NCBI GenBank assembly: GCA_905221605.1
Contig: CAJNDS010000076.1
Span: 90,001-154,000, forward strand
Origin: Symbiodinium natans
Lineage: Eukaryota; Sar; Dinophyceae; Suessiales; Symbiodiniaceae
DNA length: 64,000 nt
Reading direction: 5' to 3'
The translations under genes and the position numbers were made by a program. The notes under the pieces are model-generated. The model had not been told where the DNA came from and did no database searches. It saw nothing but the letters and a program-made list of their open reading frames with translations. Shown here piece after piece: positions 1-15,458 of this stretch. Positions within the stretch are counted from its first letter, which is position 1. Each line of letters starts with the position of its first letter.

Positions 1-1
1 C

Positions 2-958
2 TTGTTTGAGCTTCAGGTTGTGGATGAAGCCCACAGCATCTACCGAAGAAATGTGGAGCGGAATCGGCTTGATGAGGTCAGCAGCAGCAAACGCTTGGTT
101 TTGTCAGACAGCTTCTCGTCGTCAGCCGCAGAAGTGAACATTCCCTCCATGAAGAGTTTGGAGCTTACAGAAGTTGTCCGAAGCTCGTGGCTGAAGTCGT
201 TCATCTTCGAAGCCTCCAGAGAGGAGGATTTGATGCTCCAGTATGCCAAGCACGTTGCAGATGCCATCGTTCATGTTGCCGAGGAGCATCCGGGCATTAG
301 CCTCCACAAGCGGACCGCGCTCCTAGTGCCAGATGCCGACTTTTTGCGGCATCTGAAGAAAGCTTTGAAGCCACAACTGCAGCGAAGGCTTCCACAAAAG
401 CACTATCGGTTTGATACATTCGCGGAGTCCCTGTGCTGCTTGCCTGAACGGTTTCGACGATTGTGGACCCAACCGCTGCAGGACGAGCACCTCATCCTGG
501 ACACCATTAAAGTCGCAGATGGCTTACATCAGCTCATCGTAGTATGTATTGGGCTTGATGCACCGATTGAAGCTGCCAGTGATCTTACGACCTATGCAGA
601 TCTCTACAAGGGTATCATGAGGGCCCAACTCAAAGCGATCGTGGTCAACGTGCATGTCAGCAGTGGCTGGTTTGAGTTTCACGGCCGCGATGATCCAAAA
701 CTTCCTGAAGATGGGGCAGCGAAGTACAGATCCCGTGCCGCAACCGAGATATGCCAAGCAGCAGTGGCCCTGCAGCCAAGCCTTCCAGGGATCCACCAGG
801 CCATCGCAGAGACCAGTCCAGAAATGCTTTTGGACCCGATGGCCCAGGACGGTGGCTGTTGCTCTGTGTGCCCATGTGACCGAGTGGTGGTGCATAAACC
901 CCTCCATAAAAGCAAGACCGAAAGCCATCTACGCCACCAGGAGAAGGCTTCCAAGTGA
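2..958 (+). pseudogene. H1: C-terminal fragment of SF1-like P-loop helicase family protein, decayed
   Basis: The fragment enters from the left edge and ends at the TGA at 956-958. It aligns through its length with the second half of the complete paralogs at 15981-17860 and 28879-30660. It has the Walker B region LQVVDEAH, a degraded motif III (LVLSDSFSS in place of LLLSDxSQ), LTEVVRS, the LDTIKVADGLHQLIVVCIGLDAP segment and YKGIMRAQLKAIVV. Relative to H3, about 24 residues are missing between EVVRS and LKSFIFE. The Thr of motif VI (GITRAQ) is Met, and the FLxxVR(F/Y)S segment after motif VI is scrambled. The gene end lies directly against the first tandem unit. Two motif losses and an internal deletion suggest a non-functional copy. 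It could still be expressed, because the frame is open. Confidence 0.72.
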
Positions 959-1254
959 ATGCTTCAGCCCCACACAGAGAGACCTCGTCCGAAACCGTGT
1001 CCCGAACCCCATCCGTAGAGGGAGGCGCACCGTCAGGGAAAGGCCGGTGTCAGCGGCCATGTCCCCGGTAATCCTGCAGTAGTAGCTGGTCTCATAGACC
1101 CGTCGCTCCACAGAGAGTTGGCTGCAGAAGGCAGGCGGGATGTTTGTTGTTGCAGCGAGACCCCCCCCCCCCCCTTCCCTCCCCCACTCCGACTCTGCCT
1201 CCCGCCCGTCCCCCCCGCCCCCCCTCGCGAGTTTGAGCCACTCTCGTTGATGCT

Positions 1255-1525
1255 AGTTTTTGCAGCAGTTTCTGATTCGGCCAAATTCTGAATTCTGAGG
1301 CGCAGGTTTCTGATTCACGCTAATTTCCGATGCTCTGTTTTTTCTGACATTTGTTCATGCCAAAAGTGTGATGCGCGGTGTCTGAGCAAATTCTGACTCG
1401 CGTCAGTTCTTCATTCGCAGCTTCCAATTGAAGTTGAAGTTTCTGATTCTTGTAGTTTCTCATGTGCAATGTCGGATTAGCGCCGGTTTCTCAGTTTCGG
1501 AGCCGTAGTCTTGCTTTCTGATTCG
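1255..1525. repeat. Degenerate TTTCTGATTC-type repeats in unit 1 spacer
   Basis: Short, irregularly spaced variants of TTTCTGATTC, ATTCTGA and TTTCTCA recur about ten times between a poly-C tract (1161-1175) and the trailer. The same block recurs at 6172-6440 and 11494-11760. No coding potential was seen. Confidence 0.6.
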
Positions 1526-1545
1526 CGCCCGGGATGTTGAAAACC

Positions 1546-2135
1546 TTATCCACAGCGTGCCCTGCAGCATGCTGTCCAGTGATGTCCAGTGCTTGCGACA
1601 TCCAGGAGAACCAGGCAGTCAGTTCCGAAGAGGTCCTTCTCGACCCGATGCCCCAGGACTGGAGACTGCCCCGTTGCGTGTCCATTCTTGTGCCGCTTTG
1701 TTTTGTGCCGCTTGGGCCTTGCGCGCGTTCGTTCCTTTATCGGCTGCTTGGAGTTCTCGTCCTGGTTTCCGCACGGATTTTTCCGCGGGTTGGACGTGCG
1801 TGCTGAGGGTACCGCAAGTTCTTCAAGTCTTCCAATCCCCAAAAGCAAGGGCCAGGGCCTGAAACCTCCAAAGCCCATGCCCACGAAGCGCAAACAAGAA
1901 GAAGACCTCTCCGAAGACCCACAAAGTGAGCAGATGGCGGGTTGATTGGGAAGCTGGAGGGGTGTCGCCCCACAAACCGGCGTAACCCCATGGCTCTTCA
2001 TCGGGGGTTTGTGGGCGCTGCTGGGGGGAGCACCATGCAGGCTGCTCTCAAGCCTCTTGAATCCGAGGCCCTTTAAAAGACGCCTTGAGGCTTGCCTTCC
2101 TTTCAGCCGGGCTTCGACACCATAGCGAACCAGCT
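1546..2135 (+). repeat. Trailer repeat, unit 1
   Basis: The trailer carries the frame SSEEVLLDPMPQDWRLP at about 1620-1675, then a segment shared with 22459-22720 (GGGAAGCTGGAGGGGTGTCG). Copies are at 6463-7380 (with insertion) and 11785-12700 (with insertion). It is probably the 3' untranslated or terminal exon region of the helicase family. Confidence 0.6.
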
Positions 2136-2139
2136 TACT

Positions 2140-2360
2140 AAATAGTGCCCGTGGGCTACCATCGAATCTCTTTGAGGCCTCCCTTCGTAAAAGGCTTCAG
2201 ACCCTTGCCGCGTCGGCCTCCATGTGAATCAGTTTTACCTGGTGTTCACTTGCCGGGTCGTGCTAGCGTACGATTCATTGCCCACGAGCCTGAGTACTGT
2301 GGCTGTATAGCCTTTAGCGCTTCCTTGCCCTGTTTTCGTGCATTGCTAGGACCGGTTCAG
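2140..2360 (+). promoter_or_regulatory. Conserved leader block upstream of exon A (units 1-3, H3, H4)
   Basis: The stretch around CACTTGCCGGGTCGTGCTAG and CGATTCATTGCCC is conserved upstream of block A. Copies are at 2240-2290, 7497-7542, 12819-12864, 22801-22851 and, more diverged, 60617-60657. It is the best-conserved non-coding element shared with H4, which is otherwise diverged outside exons. It may be a 5' UTR, a first exon (the frame HLPGRASVRFIAH is open in several copies) or a promoter element. The sequence does not decide which. Confidence 0.4.
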
Positions 2361-3263
2361 GAAGGTCCAGATCCCCTCCATCGCAGCGAACAAACCCCTC
2401 CGTGTCTGCACGTCTTGCCCGTCAGAGCTCTACAACCACGTCGAGGCTTTGTGCAGCGAGCTGGATATCAGGAGGGCCTTTTTCAGAAAGGGCGACTTCA
2501 TGGAGGACACAGAAGGCGAAGACAGGTTCGGCCATTGGCAGAACAGAGTGCTGCAGGCTCTGGACGACTTTCTCCAGACGAAGCAAGAAGGTGCCATCTC
2601 GATCCAGAGCTTAATGATCACCGACGGCGACAATCCACATTGCAAGAGGGAACGAGACAACATGAAGGAGTTAGTGGAAGCGCTGAAGTTTGATAGGGGG
2701 ACATCGTGGAGCTTCGACGTTATTCCTCAGCCGGTGTGCGTGCAAGATTTGGAAACGGAGGTTTGCAGCATGACCGGTCAGTGTTTTTTGTTTGTGTTGA
2801 TGCCGAAACCGAAACCCCATAGCAGTGCATGGGGAGTCAACATTCAGGGTGTCGATGCTGTCTGTCCCGCATGATGCTCAGGTAGTTTGCCGAGACAGGA
2901 CGGGCGTGTTCAAATCAGCTGGAGTCAGGGCCGAGGGCAGACATGTCTGGAACTAAAGTGTAGAAACGATTGTCTCGTCTGCCCTCGTGCTCGCGAGATA
3001 AGGTTCCGGTGCTGTTGGGGTTGCTCATGCGAGGAGTGCGATGTCCAACGGGCATACAAGCAATTCCTCGAGTCGGGCAAGCACAAAGATGCCTGGTCCT
3101 TCTACCTGATGGCCATGGCTTTGAAGGACCCTGACACATTGAAGGGCTTTGTTTTTTTTTGTCGTTTTCGCGCACTCGTTGCAAAACCATAAGCACTCTT
3201 ACCCCGAACTTACTTTCACAGGAACTCGAAGCAATTGCTTGAGGAAATGTTGAGTGTGTCTCT

Positions 3264-3471
<208 letters not shown>

Positions 3472-3472
<1 letters not shown>

Positions 3473-4785
3473 CCCTGATTCTAAGCTAAGGGGCTTGGAG
3501 CTGAGAGCTTATGCATGAGTCGAATTTTCCCGCAGGGGGATTGGGCCTGATGCTTCTACCCAATCCAACGAAGCTATGAAGCATCAGGGGATGTGGAGTT
3601 TGGCCAGCTCCATGTACCTGCAATGTTTTCCAGGAGTCCCGATGGGATTCCCCTATACTGAGGTCTCTCCTGTACTGAGGTCTCTCCAGTCATCTCCAGT
3701 CAGTGTACCATTGTACAACAATCTCTGGCTGACCTCCCTCTCTCCGTGTGTGGGCTTCGTCGCCCAAGGGCAATTTACCCGTTTGGGCATTGCCTGATTC
3801 CTGGATGGGGATCACCCAAGTAAACAGAGAGGCTTCAGTGCCAGATGAGCCTTGGTAGGCACCCAGTGCTATGAGCGGATTCTCTCTCTCTCTCTCGAGG
3901 TACCAGCCACGGCTGAAGCTCAAAGTCGCCAATAAGGGCGGAACCGGAAATTGTTGAAGGGCGTCGTAAGCCCAGTCGTGAGACATAGACGAGGTGGTCT
4001 AACTCTCTATTCGTGGGTCTCGACCCGAGTCGTATTTCCGGTGGTTGCCCCTCAGCTGCAAATAGACCGTTTTCTTTCTTTAAAAGTAGAGGTGCCCTGG
4101 GTCGCTGTGGACAGCGGGGGCCTCCTGGGATGCTCCTGGGTCCTTTGTGGCAGCTGGGGGTCCTCCACGACGACGACGATGATGGGAGGTGCCTTGGGTC
4201 AAGGCGGTGGCAGCTGGGATCTCCCGGACGCTCCTGGGCCTGTCATGGCAGCTGGAGGTCTCTGACGACGATGATGACGACGACACTAAGGATTTCTAAG
4301 GTCGGTGCTGGAGGAGGAGGGCCTATGGCGGTGACGGGCCTATGGCGGAGGACTCACCGGTGACAAAGGTACAAGACCAGGACTTTCCCTCTTCGGAGGG
4401 TGTGCGTGCAGCATATCTCTTGTGGCCTTGGAATGCACTGTGTCTCCCCTCGTAGGAGGGGTGTGTGTGTGTAAACCCTGATTCTAAGCTAAGGGGCTTG
4501 GAGCTGAGAGCTTATGCATGAGTCGAATTTTCCCGCAGGGGGATTGGGCCTGATGCTTCTACCCAATCCAACGAAGCTATGAAGCATCAGGGGATGTGGA
4601 GTTTGGCCAGCTCCATGTACCTGCAATGTTTTCCAGGAGTCCCGATGGGATTCCCCTATACTGAGGTCTCTCCTGTACTGAGGTCTCTCCAGTCATCTCC
4701 AGTCAGTGTACCATTGTACAACAATCTCTGGCTGACCTCCCTCTCTCCGTGTGTGTGTGTGTGTGTGCGCGTGTGTGTGTGTGTG
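3472..4785. repeat. Intron segment with internal direct repeat about 1 kb apart, unit 1
   Basis: A roughly 285-bp sequence (AAACCCTGATTCTAAGC ... CCCTCTCTCCGTGTG) occurs at 3470-3758 and again at 4472-4756. Between them is a GA-rich tract and GACGACGATGATG runs. The pair is repeated in unit 2 at about 8812-9100 and 9794-10080. Unit 3 lacks the whole segment. No conserved protein was recognised. Confidence 0.8.
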
Positions 4786-6975
4786 GGTTGTACTTGTATG
4801 CATGTGGTTGCCACATCCCCTCCAAAGATCACACATCCCCTCCAAACATCCTTGTTGCTGCTATATCCTATGCCGTCCTGCGCAATGGACGCCAAAAGCC
4901 GGCATTCAACTGCAACTGTTTCAGTATGTCTCGAGGCATTGAGCGGTCCTTGTTGCTGCTATGGCTGCCATATCCCATGCCGTCCTAGGCAAAAGACTCA
5001 AGAGCCAGCTCAATTGTTAAAGTGTGTCTCTTGCAGGTGGAAGTTGTGACGGCCACAAAGTATTGCAACGGAATTTGTTTTGACCACATGACCTGGTGTC
5101 ACCACGAGCATGATGTAGCCCTCGGGGCTGACAAGTGCTTGGCAGGCGCAGACCTCTTCACCAGGACCATCAGTGCAGATGCTGATCGAGCGCAGCGACA
5201 TCGTCGGATCTATCCTGATCGGAAAAGGAGCTCATCAGCCGAAAGATTGCGATCTTAGGTTCTGCGAGAGAGTCGAGTGGCTCATCAAGTGTGCAAAAGC
5301 TTCGCGACGCATCAGGCCGATTGTGGACAAGCGCTGGAAGATCCCGATCAGGTTCGACCCACAGAGCCAGCTCGCTCAATGGGCGGTGGAGAGAGAACTG
5401 GATCTGTCAGAAACCAACCTGGACTTCGAGAGAGATTTCGCAAGTTGCATACAGGACTTCGCCCCAAGCAAAGGAAACCGAAAAGGGCATCTCAGACTTC
5501 AGCTTTTCCAGAGGTGGCATCGCGCATCCGACATTCAGGTGGCGTTGCAGAGGGAGGAGGAACTGAAGTGGATGTTGCAGGAGGCAAGAAAAGCAGAGCT
5601 GCCGGTGGACATTTTGAAGGATATCGATTCGAAGCTCAGGGAGAGCCAGGTGGAGTTGCAGGAGGCCGGGTGGTGTTGCTGCAGCCACCGTGAGGTATAT
5701 ACGTTTTCACCGGGTTAGCGAGCCACGTTCTGTTGGATGGAGGTAGAGATAGATGTTGAATTGGGCCATTGCAATGCAATGCGAGGCAAATAGCTAGTGG
5801 ATAAAATGCGGTTGGCTAGGAAGCTGTCAAAACAGACAAGGGCTAGGGAGAGACAGTGACTTTTTCGAGGCTCAAATGCTTCAGCCCAACACAGAGTGAC
5901 CTCGTCCGAAACCGTGTCCCGAACCCCATCCGTAGAGGGAGGCGCACCGTCAGGGAAAGGCCGGTGTCAGCGGCCATGTCCCCGGTAATCCTGCAGTAGT
6001 AGCTGGTCTCATAGACCCGTCGCTCCACAGAGAGTTGGCTGCAGAAGGCAGGCGGGATGTTTGTTGTTGCAGCGAGACCCCCCCCCCCCCCTTCCCTCCC
6101 CCACTCCGACTCTGCCTCCCGCCCGTCCCCCCCGCCCCCCCTCGCGAGTTTGAGCCACTCTCGTTGATGCTAGTTTTTGCAGCAGTTTCTGATTCGGCCA
6201 AATTCTGAATTCTGAGGCGCAGGTTTCTGATTCACGCTAATTTCCGATGCTCTGTTTTTTCTGACATTTGTTCATGCCAAAAGTGTGATGCGCGGTGTCT
6301 GAGCAAATTCTGACTCGCGTCAGTTCTTCATTCGCAGCTTCCAATTGAAGTTGAAGTTTCTGATTCTTGTAGTTTCTGATGTGCAATGTCGGATTAGCGC
6401 CGGTTTCTCAGTTTCGGAGCCGTAGTCTTGCTTTCTGATTCGCGCCCGGGATGTTGAAAACCTTATCCACAGCGTGCCCTGCAGCATGCTGTCCAGTGAT
6501 GTCCAGTGCTTGCGACATCCAGGAGAACCAGGCAGTCAGTTCCGAAGAGGTCCTTCTCGACCCGATGCCCCAGGACTGGAGACTGCCCCGTTGCGTGTCC
6601 ATTCTTGTGCCGCTTTGTTTTGTGCCGCTTGGGCCTTGCGCGCGTTCGTTCCGTTATCGGCTGCTTGGAGTTCTCGTCCTGGTTTCCGCACGGATTTTTC
6701 CGCGGGTTGGAGGTGCGTGCTGAGGGTACCGCAAGTTCTTCAAGTCTTCCAATCCCCAAAAGCAAGGGCCAAGGCCTGAAACCTCCAAAGCCCATGCCCA
6801 CGAAGCGCAAACAAGAAGAAGACCTCTCCGAAGACCCACAAAGTGAGCAGATGGCGGGTTGATTGGGAAGCTGGAGGGGTGTCGCCCCACAAACCGGCGT
6901 AACCCCATGGCTCTTCATCGGGGGTTTGTGGGCGCTGCTGGGGGGAGCACCATGCAGGTGCTCTCAAGCCTCTTG

Positions 6976-7330
6976 AATCCGAGGCCCTTTAAAATTGGGA
7001 GTGGGCTCTACCATCATTTACTATGGGATTTGCGCTACCCACCGTGGGCCCTCCGTTACAGCTCCGTTACAGCAACTGCTACAGTTCCGTTACAGCTCCG
7101 TTGCACCTCCGTTACAGCTTCCACTAGAGCTCCGTTACAACTCTGTTGCACCTCCGTTACAGCTTCCGTTACAGTTCCGTTACAGCTTCCGTTACAGTTC
7201 CGTTGCAGCTCCGTTACAGCTCCGATGCACCTCCGTTACAGCTCCGCTACAGCTCCCTTGCACCTCCGTTACAGCTCCGTTACAGCTTCCGTTACAGCTC
7301 CGTTTACAGCTAATCCGAGGCCCTTTAAAA
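6976..7330. mobile_element. 336-bp minisatellite insertion with 19-bp direct repeats, unit 2
   Basis: Unit 1 has one copy of AATCCGAGGCCCTTTAAAA. In unit 2 it occurs twice, at 6976-6994 and 7312-7330, around an insert made largely of TCCGTTACAGCT/TTGCACC variants. A perfect 19-bp duplication around an insert absent from a sister copy is the signature of a transposition-like event. No terminal inverted repeat or coding capacity was seen. Confidence 0.7.
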
Positions 7331-7612
7331 GACGCCTTGAGGCTTGCCTTCCTTTCAGCCGGGCTTCGACACCATAGCGAACCAGCTTACTAAATAGTGC
7401 GCGTGGGCTACCATCGAATCTCTTTGAGGCCTCCCTTCGTAAAAGGCTTTAGACCCTTGCCGCGTCGGCCTCCATGTGAATCAGTTTTAACTGGTGTTCA
7501 CTTGCCGGGTCGTGCTAGCGTGCGATTCATTGCCCACGAGCCTGAGTACTGTGGCTGTATAGCCTGTAGCGCTTCCTTGCCCTGTTTTCGTGCATTGCTA
7601 GGACCGGTTCAG

Positions 7613-11040
<3,428 letters not shown>

Positions 11041-12297
11041 CGAGCCACGTTCTGTTGGATGGAGGTAGAGATAGATGTTGAATTGGGCCATTGCAATGCA
11101 ATGCGAGGCAAATAGCTAGTGGATAAAATGCGGTTGGCTAGGAAGCTGTCAAAACAGACAAGGGCTAGGGAGAGACAGTGACTTTTTCGAGGCTCAAATG
11201 CTTCAGCCCAACACAGAGTGACCTCGTCCGAAACCGTGTCCCGAACCCCATCCGTAGAGGGAGGCGCACCGTCAGGGAAAGGCCGGTGTCAGCGGCCATG
11301 TCCCCGGTAATCCTGCAGTAGTAGCTGGTCTCATAGACCCGTCGCTCCACAGAGAGTTGGCTGCAGAAGGCAGGCGGGATGTTTGTTGTTGCAGCGAGAC
11401 CCCCCCCCCCCCCTTCCCTCCCCCACTCCGACTCTGCCTCCCGCCCGTCCCCCCCGCCCCCCCTCGCGAGTTTGAGCCACTCTCGTTGATGCTAGTTTTT
11501 GCAGCAGTTTCTGATTCGGCCAAATTCTGAATTCTGAGGCGCAGGTTTCTGATTCACGCTAATTTCCGATGCTCTGTTTTTTCTGACATTTGTTCATGCC
11601 AAAAGTGTGATGCGCGGTGTCTGAGCAAATTCTGACTCGCGTCAGTTCTTCATTCGCAGCTTCCAATTGAAGTTGAAGTTTCTGATTCTTGTAGTTTCTG
11701 ATGTGCAATGTCGGATTAGCGCCGGTTTCTCAGTTTCGGAGCCGTAGTCTTGCTTTCTGATTCGCGCCCGGGATGTTGAAAACCTTATCCACAGCGTGCC
11801 CTGCAGCATGCTGTCCAGTGATGTCCAGTGCTTGCGACATCCAGGAGAACCAGGCAGTCAGTTCCGAAGAGGTCCTTCTCGACCCGATGCCCCAGGACTG
11901 GAGACTGCCCCGTTGCGTGTCCATTCTTGTGCCGCTTTGTTTTGTGCCGCTTGGGCCTTGCGCGCGTTCGTTCCGTTATCGGCTGCTTGGAGTTCTCGTC
12001 CTGGTTTCCGCACGGATTTTTCCGCGGGTTGGAGGTGCGTGCTGAGGGTACCGCAAGTTCTTCAAGTCTTCCAATCCCCAAAAGCAAGGGCCAAGGCCTG
12101 AAACCTCCAAAGCCCATGCCCACGAAGCGCAAACAAGAAGAAGACCTCTCCGAAGACCCACAAAGTGAGCAGATGGCGGGTTGATTGGGAAGCTGGAGGG
12201 GTGTCGCCCCACAAACCGGCGTAACCCCATGGCTCTTCATCGGGGGTTTGTGGGCGCTGCTGGGGGGAGCACCATGCAGGTGCTCTCAAGCCTCTTG

Positions 12298-12652
12298 AAT
12301 CCGAGGCCCTTTAAAATTGGGAGTGGGCTCTACCATCATTTACTATGGGATTTGCGCTACCCACCGTGGGCCCTCCGTTACAGCTCCGTTACAGCAACTG
12401 CTACAGTTCCGTTACAGCTCCGTTGCACCTCCGTTACAGCTTCCACTAGAGCTCCGTTACAACTCTGTTGCACCTCCGTTACAGCTTCCGTTACAGTTCC
12501 GTTACAGCTTCCGTTACAGTTCCGTTGCAGCTCCGTTACAGCTCCGATGCACCTCCGTTACAGCTCCGCTACAGCTCCCTTGCACCTCCGTTACAGCTCC
12601 GTTACAGCTTCCGTTACAGCTCCGTTTACAGCTAATCCGAGGCCCTTTAAAA
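12298..12652. mobile_element. Same minisatellite insertion in unit 3
   Basis: An identical insertion with the same 19-bp flanking repeats lies at an offset of 5322 bp from unit 2. The insertion therefore preceded the last duplication step. Confidence 0.7.
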
Positions 12653-12934
12653 GACGCCTTGAGGCTTGCCTTCCTTTCAGCCGGGCTTCGACACCATAGC
12701 GAACCAGCTTACTAAATAGTGCGCGTGGGCTACCATCGAATCTCTTTGAGGCCTCCCTTCGTAAAAGGCTTTAGACCCTTGCCGCGTCGGCCTCCATGTG
12801 AATCAGTTTTAACTGGTGTTCACTTGCCGGGTCGTGCTAGCGTGCGATTCATTGCCCACGAGCCTGAGTACTGTGGCTGTATAGCCTGTAGCGCTTCCTT
12901 GCCCTGTTTTCGTGCATTGCTAGGACCGGTTCAG

Positions 12935-13836
12935 GAAGGTCCAGATCCCCTCCATCGCAGCGAACAAACTCATCCGTGTCTGCACGTCTTGCCCGTCAGA
13001 GCTCTACAACCACGTCGAGGCTTTGTGCAGCGAGCTGGATATCAGGAGGGCCTTTTGTAGAAAGGGCGACTTCATGGAGGACACAGAAGGCGAAGACTGG
13101 TTCGGCCATTGGCAGAACAGAGTGCTGCAGGCTCTGGACGACTTTCTCCAGACGAAGCAAGAAGGTGCCATCTCGATCCAGAGCTTAATGATCACCGACG
13201 GCGACAATCCACATTGCAAGAGGGAACGAGACAACATGAAGGAGTTAGTGGAAGCGCTGAAGTTTGATAGGGGGACATCGTGGAGCTTCGACGTTATTCC
13301 TCAGCCGGTGTGCGTGCAAGATTTGGAAACGGAGGTTTGCAGCATGACCGGTCAGTGTTTTTTGTTTGTGTTGATGCCGAAACCGAAACCCCAAAGCAGT
13401 GCATGGGGAGTCAACATTCAGGGTGTCGATGCTGTCTGTCCCACATGATGCCCAGGTAGTTTGCCGAGACAGGACGGGCGTGTTCAAATCAGCTGGAGTC
13501 AGGGCCGAGGGTAGACATGTCTGGAACTAAGGTGTAGAAACGATTGTCTCGCCTGCCCTCGTGCAGGCGACGCGATAAGGTTCCGGTGCTGTTGGGGTTG
13601 CTCATGCGAGGAGTGCGATGTCCAACGGGCATACAAGCAATTCCTCGAGTCGGGCAAGCACAAAGATGCCTGGTCCTTTTACCTGATGGCCATGGCTTTG
13701 AAGGACCCTGACACATTGAAGGGCTTTGTTTTTTGTCGTTTTCGCGCACTCGTTGCAAAACCATAAGCACTCTTACCCCGAACTTACTTTCACAGGAACT
13801 CGAAGCAATTGCTTGAGGAAATGTTGAGTGTGTCTC

Positions 13837-13932
<96 letters not shown>

Positions 13933-15165
13933 GTTGTACTTGTATGCATGTGGTTGCCACATCCCCTCCAAAGATCACACATCCCCTCCAAACATCCTTG
14001 TTGCTGCTATATCCTATGCCGTCCTGCGCAATGGACGCCAAAAGCCGACATTCAACTGCAATTGTTTCAGTATGTCTCGAGGCATTGAGCGGTCCTTGTT
14101 GCTGCTATGGCTGCTATATCCCATGCCGTCCTAGGCAAAAGACTCAAGAGCCAGCTCAATTGTTAAAGTGTGTCTCTTGCAGGTGGAAGTTGTGACGGCC
14201 ACAAAGTATTGCAACGGAATTTGTTTTGACCACATGACCTGGTGTCACCACGAGCATGATATAGCCCTCGGGGCTGACAAATGCTTGGCAGGCGCAGACC
14301 TCTTCACCAGGACCATCAGTGCAGATGCTGATCGAGCGCAGCGACATCGTCGGATCTATCCTGACCGAAAAAGGCGCCGATCAGCTGAACGATCGCGATA
14401 CGAGGTTCTGCGAGAGAGCCGAGTGGCTCCTCAGGTGTGCGGATGCTTCGCGATGCATCAGGCCGATTGTGGTCAAGCGCTGGAAAATCCCGATCAGGTT
14501 CGACCCACAGAGCCAGCTCGCTCAATGGGCAGTGGAGAGAGAACTGGACCTGTCAGAAACGAACCTGCACTTCGAGAGAGATTTCGCAAGTTGCATAGAG
14601 GACTTCGCCCCAAGCAAAGGAAACCGAAAAGGGCATCTCAGACTTCAGCTTTTCCAGAGGTGGCATCGCGCATCCGACATTCAGGTGGCGTTGCAGAGGG
14701 AGGAGGAATTGAAGTGGATTTTGCAGGAGGCAAGAAAAGCAGAGCTGCTGGATGACATTCTGAAACAGATGGAATCAAAGCTGAAGGAGAGCCAGAAGAA
14801 GCTGCAAGAGGACCGGTGGTGTTCCTGCAGCCATCGTCTGTATATACGTCTTTACCAGTGACGGCTTCGAGCCACGTTTTGTCGGATGGAGGTAGAGATA
14901 GATGTCGACTTTGGCCATCGCAATGCAATGCGAGGCAAGTAGCTAGTGAACAAAATGCGGTTGGACGTGTGCTAGGAAGCTGTCAAAACCAGAAAAGGGC
15001 TAGGGAGAGAGGGCGAGAGGCATCAACCACCAGTGACTTCAGCCGAGGCTCAAAGGGCTGCACAGTTGAAGCTTGATCACTGCTCTTGCAGGAGGTTTGG
15101 TACTTCGTGGAGATGCTGCACTTGGCCCCGAAAGTGCGATCTGCCGGTGTTCAGCTCAGTCTCTG
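12935..15165 (+). CDS. H2 exon blocks A-D (5' half of helicase-family gene)
   Basis: Block A is at about 12935-13365, B at 13611-13703, C at about 14319-14820 and D at 15092 to about 15165 (acceptor TTGCAG at 15086-15091; EVWYFVEMLHLAPK). These run into blocks E (15459) and F (15981), making H2 the only complete gene of the tandem cluster. Block A begins with a CTSCP motif and is rich in acidic and aromatic residues (DFMEDTEGEDWFGHW). Block C ends in charged helices (REEELKWILQEARKAE) that could form a coiled coil. Function is unknown. It is treated as the N-terminal half because the same block order is seen in H3 and H4. Confidence 0.6.
13838..13930. repeat. (TG)n microsatellite at the contraction point, unit 3
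   Basis: About 90 bp of pure TG joins the left flank of the first TG tract of unit 2 directly to the right flank of its second TG tract. This is consistent with a deletion between the two tracts. Confidence 0.9.
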
Positions 15166-15458
15166 AAATCATGCAAGTAAGGCGACTTACTGAAGGCCTC
15201 CAGCCACCTGGAACCCCTGCCAGCACGAGGGTCCAAATTGGAGATGTGAAATTCTCAGACTGGCTTGTTTTGTTGGTTGAAACAAACTTAGTAACAAATG
15301 AGTATCCAGCGCCGTTCATAAATTTGTCTGGCCGTTGGAAAATGTATATTACCGCGCTCGTAGCTGGTGACTCCACTTCCGCCGCCAGGAACTGTTTGCG
15401 GGCTGTTGTCATCCCATGGGAGCCAGCAGACACAAAGTGATTCATGCTGCTAGCTTAG

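Larger units (their letters stand above)
11197..15054 (+). repeat. Tandem unit 3 (about 3.8 kb, contracted), continuous with H2
   Basis: The third copy is nearly identical to unit 2 up to the TG tract at 13838. It then resumes at the GGGTTGTACTTGTATGC sequence that in unit 2 follows the second TG tract at 10107, so about 1.5 kb is absent. After block C the intron continues past GAGGCTCAAA (15045-15054) into H2 block D. In units 1 and 2 the same point is joined to the next trailer. Confidence 0.85.
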
